DNA of 64,000 bases from Bradysia coprophila (lineage: Eukaryota > Arthropoda > Insecta > Diptera > Sciaridae), in NCBI RefSeq assembly GCF_014529535.1, contig NW_023503374.1, positions 1,054,001 through 1,118,000 on the forward strand, written 5' to 3'. This document shows, in pieces, positions 1 through 13,601 of this stretch; position 1 is the first letter of the stretch; every line of letters starts with the position of its first letter. The notes under the pieces were generated by a model. The model made no database searches and was not told the origin of the DNA. It was given only the letters and a program-made list of their open reading frames with translations. The position numbers and the translations under genes are program-made.

Positions 1-326
1 TGTTTCCTGACTTCTGGCTCCAAAATGCTCCGTACATGTGGTCAAGAAACACAGAGTTACGCATGTCGAACATCAACAAATTTGGACGTTTGAAAAATAT
101 CAGAAAATGTGAGCGTGGCAAATGGCTTGACTACTACACTTCCTAGGCTTATCTCAAATCTTAATAAAATTCTAAGCTTTAACCGTGTCTCAACGCTTTC
201 CTGTTCTTCGTTTTCCTGTCAGAAGGATGTGCTATATGACAATAAGTACAGACACATCTTCGTAGTATCGTAAGTAATTTGACGGTCATCACGAGTGTAA
301 TCGAAAATCATTGAAATAGGAACAAA

Positions 327-700
327 CTGAAACCTGAATTGACCTGAACCTGATCTGACAGATTTTGAGCTGACCTGATTTTTGTTGAACCTGAAAATAT
401 AAAACACTGACCGGATATCACTTCTACCTGACCTGAATTGACCTGTTTCGCAAATTATTTTAAAAATATATTGAGAAATAAGTTACATATGAGCATGAAA
501 CCACGTAACGAAAAACACGATTTTAGAACTCCGCGGCAACGGAAACAATCAAAAAATATGCAAATGAACCAGGTCAATCCGGGTTATTTCAAGTTAAATC
601 TGAAACAGATCAGGTCAGATCAGGTTAAATTGGAAATATATCAGGTCAGGTCGGGTCAAATGAAAATCATTTCAGATCAGGTTTTGATTTTCAGGTTCAG
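327..700. repeat. Inverted low-complexity block of CCTGA / TCAGG motifs
   Basis: The left part (about 327-441) is dense in the pentamer CCTGA. The right part (about 568-700) is dense in its complement TCAGG, so the single strand could fold back imperfectly. The open frames across it consist of the repeat translated and show no protein family, so I do not call a gene. The rest of 1-1020 is AT-rich sequence in which I see nothing else. Confidence 0.6.
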
Positions 701-1029
701 ATCCACTGACAGAAAACAGAATGGTTGCCTCTCATTTTTAAGTACAATCAGGGACCTGGAAATATTTTCCTATTTGATTTTTTACATAAACTACACAGTT
801 TCATCGAACTCTTTCCTATGTTTTCTAATACTTTGTCTAAATCTTTTGCCGATCCCAATATGCATCCCAATTTGCTGTAGAGATCTTCGCATCATCGATA
901 AAATACAACAGTCCACTGAATTTTTATCTTTTGTATTCATGTTTAGATTTCCAATGAATTTAGTATCTGGTATCTGTGTATTTGGTATCTGTGTTAAATA
1001 AATTAACTACGATCATGGGACTTTTTGTA

Positions 1030-1560
1030 TGTTACACATAGTAGTGAGGCTAAGTTCGAAGATGGGCATATTCGGGTCGGCCCTTCGTGAGTTAGGGCCA
1101 CCTAAGTGATTTAAGGTCTTTAGGTGATATTTATGGCAAAATAAACGATGTAAATGTAAATGACACGGCAAATGATAGGTATTGTCAATACCAATCCAGG
1201 AAAAAAAAGTTTTTTAAAATCGGGTGAGTGGACCGTGAGTTAGGGCCTTAGTAGTGAAATGCTACTTGGGCCCTATGTGTATGTTACTGTTACATAGAAC
1301 TCGAGTAAATTTCATCCGTTTTTCGTAATTTTTGTTTCATTTGGAAGGTAATCAAAGGCCGAATAGAATGTTGTTGAAAAAAAAATTAAATTTGGGTCCT
1401 TGGCCTAAGGCCGCTACTAGGGCCCTTGGCCTAAGGCCGCTACTAGGGCCCTATGTGTATTTTACATATAACTCGAGCAAATTTCATCCGTTTTTCGTAA
1501 TTTTTGTTTCATTTGGAAGGTAATCAAAGGCCGAATAGAATTTAGTTGAAAAAAATTTTA
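1030..1560 (+). repeat. Family R dispersed repeat, partial copy
   Basis: This shares long near-identical stretches with 18900-19800 (plus) and 49380-50040 (minus): the segment starting GTGAGGCTAAGTTCGAAGATG, then repeated blocks carrying GGCCGCTACTAGGGCCCTA and an ACTCGAG motif. The blocks recur about every 120 bp inside the copy. No protein is encoded. Confidence 0.75.
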
Positions 1561-1562
1561 GA

Positions 1563-2415
1563 CCCGTACGAAGTACTGGGGTCTTATGCGTTTACGCATA
1601 CATCCGTAATACGTCGAATTGGACTCCCTGAGTAAGGGGAAACCTATTGTGGTTGTCTAGAGATGCCAAATCAGTTAAAAAAATGGCCGTCTGTCCGTCT
1701 GTCCGTCTGCACGATAACTTGAGTAAAACGCATTCGATTTTGAAAATTCTTTTTTTTTCCCGTTTGGTAATGTCAAAAGACAGGCTAAGTTCGAAGATGA
1801 GTGATTTTGGATCGACCCTTCCCGAGCTGTGGCCCAATAAGTGCTTCACGGTTTTTCGAAGATATCTCCGGACATTCAAACGTTACACTTGTAACTGATA
1901 CGTCAAATAAAAGGTTTTTACAATACCGATCGACAAAAAAAAGTTTATGGAAATCGGATGACCGACTCGTGAGTTAGACCCCTTGGTGTGAAACAGGCAC
2001 AGGGCGGCAAGCAGTTTTTGCTTGTAGGTCGGCCACATTTCAACATATTTCGTCTGTTTTAGCTTTATTAGATAGGTATTGACCGTACCAATCAGGGAAA
2101 AAAAAGTTTTTGAAATTATGTTCTCCGGAGCGTGAGCTAGGTCTCTTGGAGTGAGCTCTTATCTGGCTACTCGGCCGTACAGTGAACATGGAGTATTTTG
2201 TCAATATCTCGAGTAAATTTTGACCGAATTGCATGAATTTTTTTTTTGTTTGAAAGGTATTAACGAATGTAAAGCGTCGGTAAAATTTCCGGTCTCCTAA
2301 CAAAATATGAACATAGGCAAACACTTTGCTCCTACCGCCTGCTTCGAATTCCATCAATTACACACGGCACCGTAATCCTATAAGCCCCTTCGTACTTCGT
2401 ACGGGGCTAAAGATC
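1563..2415. repeat. Family R element bounded by two hairpin ends
   Basis: The left end carries CCCGTACGAAGTAC and the right end the inverted version, CTTCGTACTTCGTACGGGGC, which matches the family R hairpin end at 18604. Between them lie a short CTGTCCGT run near 1690-1710 and segments also found at 18180-18580. It looks like a short non-autonomous element with hairpin-like inverted ends. Both overlapping open frames at 1592-1898 are repeat translation. Confidence 0.55.
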
Positions 2416-3081
2416 TCGAATTCATTTTATAATATATATGTACTTTTAGACGAAAACTCATCTAAGATTCGTTGTATGTTTCGTTCATTCACTCATTTGT
2501 TTGATTTTTTGATTGCACCAGCCAGTGTGTATACTCTACATGTAGGTCTTTCCAAGGCCGACAATCGTATAACATCACAACAATTTAAAATAATTTTTTT
2601 TTGAGTTATTGTCGAAAAACTGTTTTCGGTACCCACTGACATGTGCTCACTTTTGAACACTTTTCACAGAAAGTAAAAATTTTTTCAAAAAAGTGAAAGA
2701 TATGTATTTTCTAGAATTGAAAGACGAATCCAACGAGCTATCAATAATTACATTCGGGGACCGCTTGTTCCCCAATCGCCTGAAGTCTTGGCGATATCAC
2801 TCTTAAGACACGCACGAGGACGGATGTGGCACGGTTAAGCACACTCATCACTGTGAAAAGTCAACTTGAAGAATTTTCTTTTAAGTTCAAATTGTCAACT
2901 CCAGTTATGTCTCCACTTCTTCTTTCAAGATGAATCGGACGATTGGCGAAGGTGACGACGGTGAAGTTAAATAAATGGAAACACATTTTATTGTAAAAGC
3001 ATTTGTTTTCCGAATATAGATAACTCTGAACTGGGTTACATATATGAAAATGTGTAACGGTAAAATAAGAAAAACAAATGT
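2416..3081. other. Intergenic; 3' flank of the UBF-like gene
   Basis: No convincing gene. A minus-strand AATAAA lies at 2987-2992, about 90 bp beyond the stop codon of the UBF-like gene, and is a plausible polyadenylation signal for it. Confidence 0.5.
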
Positions 3082-5661
3082 TTATTCATCGGGATCGGAC
3101 GTCTCTGCTTCGATTTCTTCTGCTCGCCGCATTCTATCAGCAAAACTTTCCATTTCCTAAAACATAAAGAATTCTCAGTGAAAAACTCATTACCCGCGTA
3201 GTTGAACCATAGAGCTACACTCGAGAGATGGCACGTCTAGTGTAACTCTATGAGTTCAAGAAGTTAACAATTTGTTGAAAGAATCATTCGAACGTGGCAT
3301 TGCGTACGAGAGCTGGACATAAAGTCAGATTTTGCGTGGAACTACCTTTTTGGAAGTGATGGTTGAACAAAATTCTTCTAGTTTGGCCAAGTACTCTTTG
3401 TGAAGACGTTTGTGTTCTTTCCTGATTCGTTTCTTTTCCGCATGGTCCAACTTAATGTAAGTTTTCTTAGCTTTCTTCCTCTTTCCAGTGTACATGTTTT
3501 GAAGGTAGTAGTAGTAGGGCCTCCTGTTGTACGATTAGAAGGAAATTGTAGTCAGCCTAATTACAGTAACAACAACAACCATTTACTTACGATGGTACTC
3601 TCGTCGGCTCAACAACTTCTTGTTTAATTTTCTTATTCTCAAAATCGATGATGTCTTCATTTTCTTCCTCTCTACGTTTCCGCTTGTGCGCCTTATCTTT
3701 CTTCTTTTCCGAAACGTTGCTGCTTATAGATTCGTCATCAGTGACCTGCGATAATGATTTCGATAAGGTAGATTTACGCGGTGTTTGCTCGTCGCATTCG
3801 TTTTGGAGAGAATTTCTTTTATTCGGCAAAGAGTCATCGGCTTCCGAATGTTCAGCTGGTTTAGGTGCAGATGCTTTCGATTTTGCAGCTTTGTCCGATG
3901 TCTTCGATTTAGTTGAGGTTTTGGATGTTTCCAGAGAAGTGTTGGACGTAGATGTCTGGTGATCGTTATTGGCTGTAGCATCGAATTCCGTTTTTATTGT
4001 GAAAACGTCGATTTCTTCTACTGTATTATCAGCCGCAGCCGCTTCGTCGAAATCAGGGCTATCCTGGGTGGCAATCACTTCTATTTGATTAGAAGGAATC
4101 GTTGATTCTTCGAAATCAACGCTAGTTTGCAATGCAATTTCTTCATCGTCCTCGATGTCGTCGTCCACATCATCGTCATTTTTCGGGTTGACGATTTTCT
4201 CTTTTTTGACTCGTGTTCGTTTCGGTGCTTCCAGTTTATTCAAGTAAGCGGCTTGTTCATCTGGTGGCAATGAGAACAGATAGGTCGCCAGGTCATGCTT
4301 GTATTGAATTTTTGCCTTTCTCGACATTTCGATGAAGACATCCTTCTCTTCTTTACTTAAAGAGCGGTACGCTTGAACAGCTGTCTTGAAGTCGACTTTC
4401 TGTTCGGTCGACAGTTTTTTTATGAAGAAATTAAATGCGTTCATCGGTTGTTTGGGTTCGCCTTTGAATAAACTGTACTCGTCCTTGCTTAAGATTTTTT
4501 CGAAGTCACCGTCCTGTAAATTGAATGGAGAAGAGAACGGAAGCGTTAGAATAAATCTTCATAAATTATGCAATCTGATGATTGAAGAACAAAAACAAAA
4601 TGGGAAAGGGATAAGTTGCACAATGTTAACACAAAATAATAAGTCAGAGAGGGAGAAGTTCGAGAGTAACTAAATATTGAAAATCTGTGCCTGACGATCG
4701 CTTATCGCATTAAGCACACTGATTGGACGTTGACAAAACGACCCTAAGCTTTGATCTGTTTAAATCAATGTGAAATCAGTGTCTAGTCAGGGTCCTATAA
4801 ATTATTTTTAGTAAACAATTCCGTTTCGCCGTAACCCCGAACTTACTTCGTATGCAGTTATCGCTTTCTGAATCCAAATCAATTTTTCGCTATCATCCAG
4901 AGTGTTGTATTGTCGTTTCAGTTTGTCTTTATCGGTTTCCGACTTTTCATTGTGTTTGACGTACAGCATAAATGGTGTCAAATCAGTCCTGAAAACGTTT
5001 TACGTCAATTTCAATTTTACTGAAGTTTCACTAATTAGTAGGTACCGTTTCCGTCTGGTGCCTTTTGGACATTGCTGCTTGTATATTAGCGACTGGCGCC
5101 TCGATTCTTTCTCGTAAAAGTCTTTACGAGCCGGTGATAATTTCTTGAACCGTTCGGATGCTTCTTTGAAGAAGTTATTTCCATTCAGGTCCAGGTCACC
5201 GTTTTTCATCTCCTCGCAAAACAGGGCATACGCAGACTTCGGTTTCTTTACGTCCACCCGTTCTAGATCTACGTCCGACAAAATCTCACCGAGAGTCCTC
5301 ACATGACGAATCTTCTTTATCAAGAATTGCAAACGCCGTTTGCATTCGTTTACCGATTTTTCGCCGATTTTCACCTGAAACATGGAGAGATAGTTGGTAA
5401 ATTGTTCGCGTAAATGGATGGATATCAGTCACACACTTGATCCCAATTTAGCAGTTGGATTCGTCGGATGTATGAATAGGTGTCACGCTCCTTCAATTGT
5501 GTTTTGATCGATGCCATTAACTTCACGGTCTCGTCTTTGGTCCATTGCTGATCATCTTCATCGGATAGATCTTCTTCGACCTCATCGACGTCAACTCCCT
5601 TTTCTTGTTTCAGTTTGAACAAACTCTTATTTAAACGAGCATTTCTTTTACCCGATGCCAT
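3082..5661 (-). CDS. UBF-like HMG-box nucleolar transcription factor (six exons)
   Basis: Exons 5437-5661, 5046-5374, 4847-4988, 3591-4513, 3346-3523 and 3082-3156 join in frame with GT-AG introns to give 623 aa. The N-terminus (about residues 25-115, WTKDETVKLM through IRHVRTLGEIL) matches the dimerisation region of UBF, the RNA polymerase I factor that opens rDNA chromatin. HMG boxes follow: box 1 at about 118-183 (KKPKSAYALF), box 2 at about 185-235 (DLTPFMLYVK) and box 3 at about 252-312 (KQPMNAFNFF). An acidic run near 330-345, a Ser/Thr/Lys-rich linker and a basic, charged C-terminus complete it. Vertebrate UBF has five to six boxes and a long acidic tail, so this is a shorter form. The start was chosen because it is the first ATG of the N-terminal domain. 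Family assignment is good; one-to-one orthology is inferred. Confidence 0.85.
3208..3252. repeat. Short hairpin repeat inside intron 5 of the UBF-like gene
   Basis: ATAGAGCTACACTCGAGAG and the complementary TAGTGTAACTCTAT form an imperfect hairpin. The same termini occur in the inverted repeat at 60683-60835, so this is probably a deletion remnant of that MITE family. Confidence 0.45.
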
Positions 5662-6552
5662 ACTTCAGTGCCTTTTCGAATGTTCAATTCTAACACAACG
5701 CACACTACGACAGAGCAATCCAAAAATGTTTATTTTTGATTGGCTAAAAGTACAATTTTCTTTGTTCTAGGAACTATTTGATATCGGTCCTTAGACGCTC
5801 AATTTCAGATTTGGTTTGTTTCAAATGATTTATTTATTTTAATAAATTTCAATAGAACGAAACGTCTTAAAACACTTTGATTAATCGGCATGAAAAAAAA
5901 ATGTTTTTGGCTCAGTATGTTGGCTATCGTGACGCGTCTTAGTTCGAAAAAAAAAAAGTTCGAACATTTTCGCTGTCATTCGATTGCTGGGCCACGAGGT
6001 AGTGACACTTAATAAAGCGCATAAATTTGTAAATCTTCACTTAAACCACGAAATTATTGACATCATTACAATCATCATGTTAAGTTGTCACTCTAGCTTG
6101 TTCGAACCTTTTTCCTGTACACCGATTCCCCTTATCGCGTGACGTCATTTGTATGGTTAGACTCAGTTGAATTTATAGCGCATCTTGTAATTCCATGTAA
6201 AATTCAGCATAAAAACTGCAGCTTCGGCACCACATATCTAAAATATACTTATTACATGAATGGCTGTGTCGCAATGTACTAACGGTCAATGTTAGGAAGA
6301 CCTGTTATATGACGTTCGGGAGAGCGAGGACATCGTGACATCTAGTTCTTGATGAGAAACTCTCATTTGGTAATCATATTGATCATGTAAAGAAGCTGAT
6401 ACGACCGTTCATTCCTTTGATATGGAGAAGGGGAAAATACATACCGATTGAGAGAAGGAAGTGGATCTGCGATGCGTATGTTGTTAGTCATTTGATCTAC
6501 ATGCTTCCGCTGTACGGTAATGGACATAAAACTAAGATTGGACAACTTCAAC
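5662..6552. other. Intergenic, upstream of the UBF-like gene
   Basis: AT-rich sequence. It should contain the promoter of the minus-strand UBF-like gene, but I see no clear core promoter motif. No gene is supported. Confidence 0.4.
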
Positions 6553-6625
6553 CACGGCAGAGTAAAATAAACCAGGCAGGAGCAGTTCATTTTCGAAACG
6601 TCAAATAAGGGACCTAATGCACTGT
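6553..6625. mobile_element. 7-bp-TSD MITE, partial copy (one end only)
   Basis: CACGGCAGAGTAAAATAAAC followed by CAGGCAGGAGC and AAACGTCAAATAAGGGACCT matches one terminus and the adjacent subterminal part of the MITE at 28624-28831, 32441-32623 and 41117-41320. The second terminus is missing, so the copy is truncated. Confidence 0.7.
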
Positions 6626-7479
6626 TATTGTTTAGGTATATGGAATATTTCATCGATATAAAACGGTTCGATGGGTGCTGTAAAACATCATGTATGTTTA
6701 ACGTAAACTTCCTTCTGAGAAACCGCGTGGAATTGCGATTTTTACTTATTATTATAATTTGACGAAAAACATTCGATTTATAAGTCGATTGACAATACAA
6801 TTTGTATGGAAAAATTCCTTAAATTTCCTCGTTTTACGTCAACTTAAAACTAAATTAAATTAAATTAAATTAAAATCGCAATCTGCCTTAATGTAAATGA
6901 ATAGCGCCGATTGGATTGTAATAGTTACTTCTTATAACTCCGAGACTGTCCTATGACTAGTGACTAGTGACACTAGAGAGTAAAAAAAAACTCTTCTTGA
7001 AATGCAAGGTGAGGTAAGAGTCGACTAAAATTTCTTTTAAAAAAATAAAAATTCAACACAAGATATTTGTAATATGACATCACATGCATTTCCAACTTTA
7101 TGACATTTACGTATGTATTATAACGTGTAAATCGTATGTGGAATGAATAACGACGATTGGATTGTAAATTAAACTAAACTTTTTAAAGCTCTGGGGCGAT
7201 CCACAAAATCTGCATTTTCCAGACTTATCATTATATCTCGTAATTACGTTTCCATATAGTTCGAATATTTTGTACTATCTGTAACAATATGTCCAGACCT
7301 ACCTGTGACTCTTTCGAGTTACGTACTTTATGAAAAATAAACTCGAGTCGTACCACTAAAGTAATTAGTTTTTTACAACGAACTTTAGAAGTTTCGTTGT
7401 TCTTTCGACTGTTAGCAAACCCAGTTTATTGGTATCTTCGAATTAAATTTTCAAAGATTCAAAATTTGAAAGAAATGAA
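6626..7479. other. Intergenic AT-rich sequence with a TTAAA microsatellite
   Basis: About 6850-6875 holds a short TTAAA run. No gene, RNA or element boundary is visible in the rest. Confidence 0.4.
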
Positions 7480-7590
7480 GTTAGTCGAGTTGGATAGGCG
7501 CTGGATTTATAAACCAGAGGTTGCTAGTTCAAGCCCAGCTGTGGACATTATGAGCAAAAATGCTTTCACTTCAGATTTTGATGTCTAGTA
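7480..7590 (+). repeat. tRNA-derived SINE-like sequence or tRNA pseudogene
   Basis: TAGTCGAGTTGGATAGGCGC resembles a pol III A box with a D arm. CTGG and CCAG flank an anticodon-like loop, and CTAGTTCAAGCCCAGC resembles the B box and T arm. The 5' and 3' acceptor strands do not pair, and no CCA-end geometry is visible, so this is not a functional tRNA. A SINE head or tRNA relic is the best reading. Confidence 0.5.
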
Positions 7591-7751
7591 TGTTTCACTA
7601 AATAAAAATTAAACTTTGTTGGTTTTACACCAGAGTTCACAGGAACTCATAATTCTTGTATTAGATTAGAAATAGGTATTCTTATGAGTAACTGTAAAAA
7701 CATTGACTTTTCTATGAATTTTTAGAATTTTTTTTAAATTATTCAAAATAT

Positions 7752-7858
7752 ATCGGCGCGCCGCGGCTGAGCCGAGCCGCCAAGAAATATCGTTTTCGGC
7801 GCGCCGCCGCCGACACATCTACACTCAGCTAGCCGCCGCCGAGAATTTTTGACCGGCG
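7752..7858. other. Isolated GC/CpG-rich patch
   Basis: About 105 bp packed with GGCGCGCCG and GCCGCCGCCGA motifs stands out in otherwise AT-rich DNA. GGCGCGCCG occurs twice and GCCGCCG motifs recur. It encodes nothing recognisable and directly precedes a LINE fragment, so it may belong to a mobile element's untranslated region. Confidence 0.5.
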
Positions 7859-7869
7859 CACACCTCTAG

Positions 7870-8279
7870 CCAGAACCGTACCTTCCGATTCCCCAGTCAG
7901 AGTGTAAAAGAGCACTGGAAGACTGGGTTAAGCGTAAACACGCAGAACGCTAGGAAGCATATAATGGAGGCGTTCACACGAAATGCTTCTTCCCTAAGCC
8001 TAACAAAAAATGGGCCAAAGATTTGCTCAAAATCGCATTAGATTTTGCGGGCATTGCGGGCTGAATCGGCACATGAATAAGTTGAGACTTTCGGACACTC
8101 CGAGATGTTCCTGCGATCTAGAAGAAGAAACGGGTGCACACTTGATATGTGATTGCCCCAAATTTTTTCAACCAAGACGCATGATGCTCGGAGACTACGA
8201 GGTGGTTCCTTCGGAAATTGCTGCAATAGGACCTGACATCTTAGACTGGTTCCTATCGGCAACAGGAAGGCTGCCATGA
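7870..8279 (+). pseudogene. LINE fragment: C-terminal end of an RNase-H-bearing retrotransposon ORF2
   Basis: The frame at 8010-8279 reads RFCGHCGLNRHMNKL, then RCSCDLEEETGAHLICDCP, and ends in LDWFLSATGRLP. This is the CxC...H...C zinc-knuckle tail found downstream of RNase H in I/Jockey-superfamily LINEs (R1/LOA-like), where the usual text is a TGHCGLNRHL motif and an HLLCDCP motif. The upstream bases 7870-8010 read as a related protein only in another frame. Reverse transcriptase and endonuclease are absent, so it is a dead 5'-truncated fragment. Confidence 0.65.
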
Positions 8280-9323
8280 TTTACATGATGACCGGGAATG
8301 GAAACAAAGGATCAACAGATCTATGTTTCGAGATCTTAAATGATCGTCCCAAACTGATAAATCTAAAAAATGCTTCGAGACTATCCTTGTCGGCGTTGCC
8401 ATTGTTGCCGTTTTACCCAAATTCATTTTTAGCAGCCCTCTTTGTGAGATTTGGTGGTGGTCTACATTATGGACCTTGAGAGGATTACGGCATCAGTTCT
8501 CTTTTCTCAAATATACCTATCTTTTCGAAAGATGTCGCTGCAACAAACCCGTTGTCAACTGAACTTTTCAAAATTAATCTTTCACTCAGCGGATTTTAGT
8601 CAAATAAATAGCACAGGACTCTGGAAACTGCACAGGACTCTGAATCAGTTTTACAATCGGCTTTTTATCGACCTGGCGAGAAGAGTCTTCGGAAAGAATA
8701 ATGATGAAACGATAGCAAACGTTTTTTCAAACACTCATCGTCAAGCCGATTAATAAACTGATTACTGTCAGAGTCCTGAGGTGTCATGTGCTTTACCATC
8801 GCATTTTATTTAACTAAAATCCGTCGAGTAAAAGATTAATTATTTTTCTGTTGACATAAGCAATGTTGCAGCGACATCTTTCAGTGAAAAATAGCGAATT
8901 GTATGGGCCGTATCGGCAGTTCTGTGGAAAGAGTAATCTATCTCCTGTTCCACATTTGGATGTTTACTATCCTATTGACTTGCAGCAAAGACTCAACGAA
9001 ACATGTTTACAAATTTCTCGAATTTATTATAAATAAACTATTTTAACTTCTTCCATTTTAATAGTAATCAAAAACACTCTTCATTATTCAATTTATTATT
9101 TAATTTAAAAATAAAATTAAAAAAAGTCTCTTTCTTCTTTGTCAACAATGCAAAGAATTAATTAGTCGAAAAACACATCGAATGTATTTCAATTTACAGG
9201 ATAGTGATTGATCTTTTCATTGAATTTTAAATGTTTTCTTTCTTATTAAATGATACCTTTCCAATATTATCTCTCTCTCTCTCTATTCACTCCTCAAACA
9301 CGATCCGATCATCAGCGATCTCA
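8280..9323. other. Intergenic; LINE 3' flank and 3' side of Sec61 alpha
   Basis: No gene is supported. The first part could be 3' UTR of the LINE fragment. A TC microsatellite lies at about 9270-9287. The minus-strand 3' UTR of Sec61 alpha should fall within 9000-9323. Confidence 0.35.
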
Positions 9324-12608
<3,285 letters not shown>

Positions 12609-13090
12609 CTTAGTTCCGAAAAATTAGTTACACTAAATAATAGAAAATTTAAGGAATAATTCGCATCTACCCTTTTCACTTCTTTTACAAACGATATCAC
12701 TTCTTGAAATGTCTTAATGAACTACACAGAGACCGACAACGACAAAAACCAAATGAATGAAAATGAATTCAATGCAGACAACACCAAAAATATGAGACGT
12801 GTGTTGGACGTGTCAAACATGTTGGAATATAATTAGATATTTTATTGCTGTCAAGTTGGCTTACATTATTGGTACACTGTGTAGGATACCGCGGTACAAT
12901 TTTGACCGTCAGTGGCATTTTCTTTCATTTATTTTAACATAGCACTGATCCTAGAATTAACACTGAATGATCATGCATCAAATTTGGGGAGTGCTATACC
13001 GTTTAAGATGGTTTGTTTCGTATGTTTTGACTCATAAAGTTTTAAATAATGAGGGACTGACAGTTATTCCCGTTACTCGTTAGATGAACG
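12609..13090. other. Upstream region of Sec61 alpha
   Basis: It contains the 5' UTR and presumably the promoter of the minus-strand Sec61 alpha gene. I see no clear TATA box or other element. Confidence 0.4.
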
Positions 13091-13096
13091 GTCAGT

Positions 13097-13375
13097 AAAA
13101 AAAATTTTGTCCGTGTACATCCGGTTCAAATGGGTCCGAAAAGAAAATTTTGTCCGTGTTGGCCCGGTTTGAATGGGTTCAAAAAGAAAATTTTGTCCGT
13201 GTACACACGGTTCGAATGGGTCTGAAAAGAAAATTTTGTCAGTGTACATCCAGTTTGAATGAGGCCGAAAAGAAAATTTTGTCCATATTCACACCCGGCT
13301 CGAATGGGTTCTGACCCACAAAATTTTGTCGGTGTACAGCCGGTTTGAATGGGTCAGAAAAAAAAATTGGCTGGG
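13097..13375. repeat. Tandem repeat, about 44-bp unit, about six copies
   Basis: Each unit carries AAAATTTTGTCCGTGTACA, then a CCGGTTYGAATGGGTC-like stretch and GAAAAG. Units begin near 13099, 13143, 13187, 13231, 13274 and 13317 with a few substitutions each. The minus-strand open frame across it is repeat translation. Confidence 0.8.
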
Positions 13376-13408
13376 TCAGATCCCTTAACTGTCTAAACTT
13401 CTCATAGT

Positions 13409-13601
13409 CATTTGTGTACCTGATTTGCACGATTGATTTTAGGCAATTTCGCGGATTGTAGGCCGAACGGAGTGAGGCTTACAAGCGAAAGTGCCTAAAA
13501 TCAATCGTCCAAAGCAGGTACACATGTGAGTTTTCATGCAAAGGGCCGAAAACTCGAGAAAAAATCAAAAATTACCCTCATTTTTGGCCCGAAGCATGAA
13601 A
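13409..13601. repeat. Twin-hairpin unit, tandem copy
   Basis: Hairpin A has stems GATTGATTTTAGGCA and TGCCTAAAATCAATC. A GTACACATGTGAGTTTTCATGC linker follows, then hairpin B with stems near GGGCCGAAAA and TTTTTGGCCC. A second unit follows directly at 13605-13799; inverted or distant copies are at 15090-15295 and 22765-22956. Confidence 0.7.

Noticed and set aside
438-1001. 187-codon open frame on the plus strand
   Set aside because: Its first half is translated CCTGA/TCAGG repeat and the second half has no family features or splice context.
2690-2830. Possible protein relic reading RAINNYIRGPLVPQSPEV
   Set aside because: It is too short and I could not connect it to any family, so it is not listed as a gene.
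7480-7552. Functional tRNA gene
   Set aside because: A- and B-box-like text is present, but the acceptor stem does not pair and the anticodon arm is imperfect.
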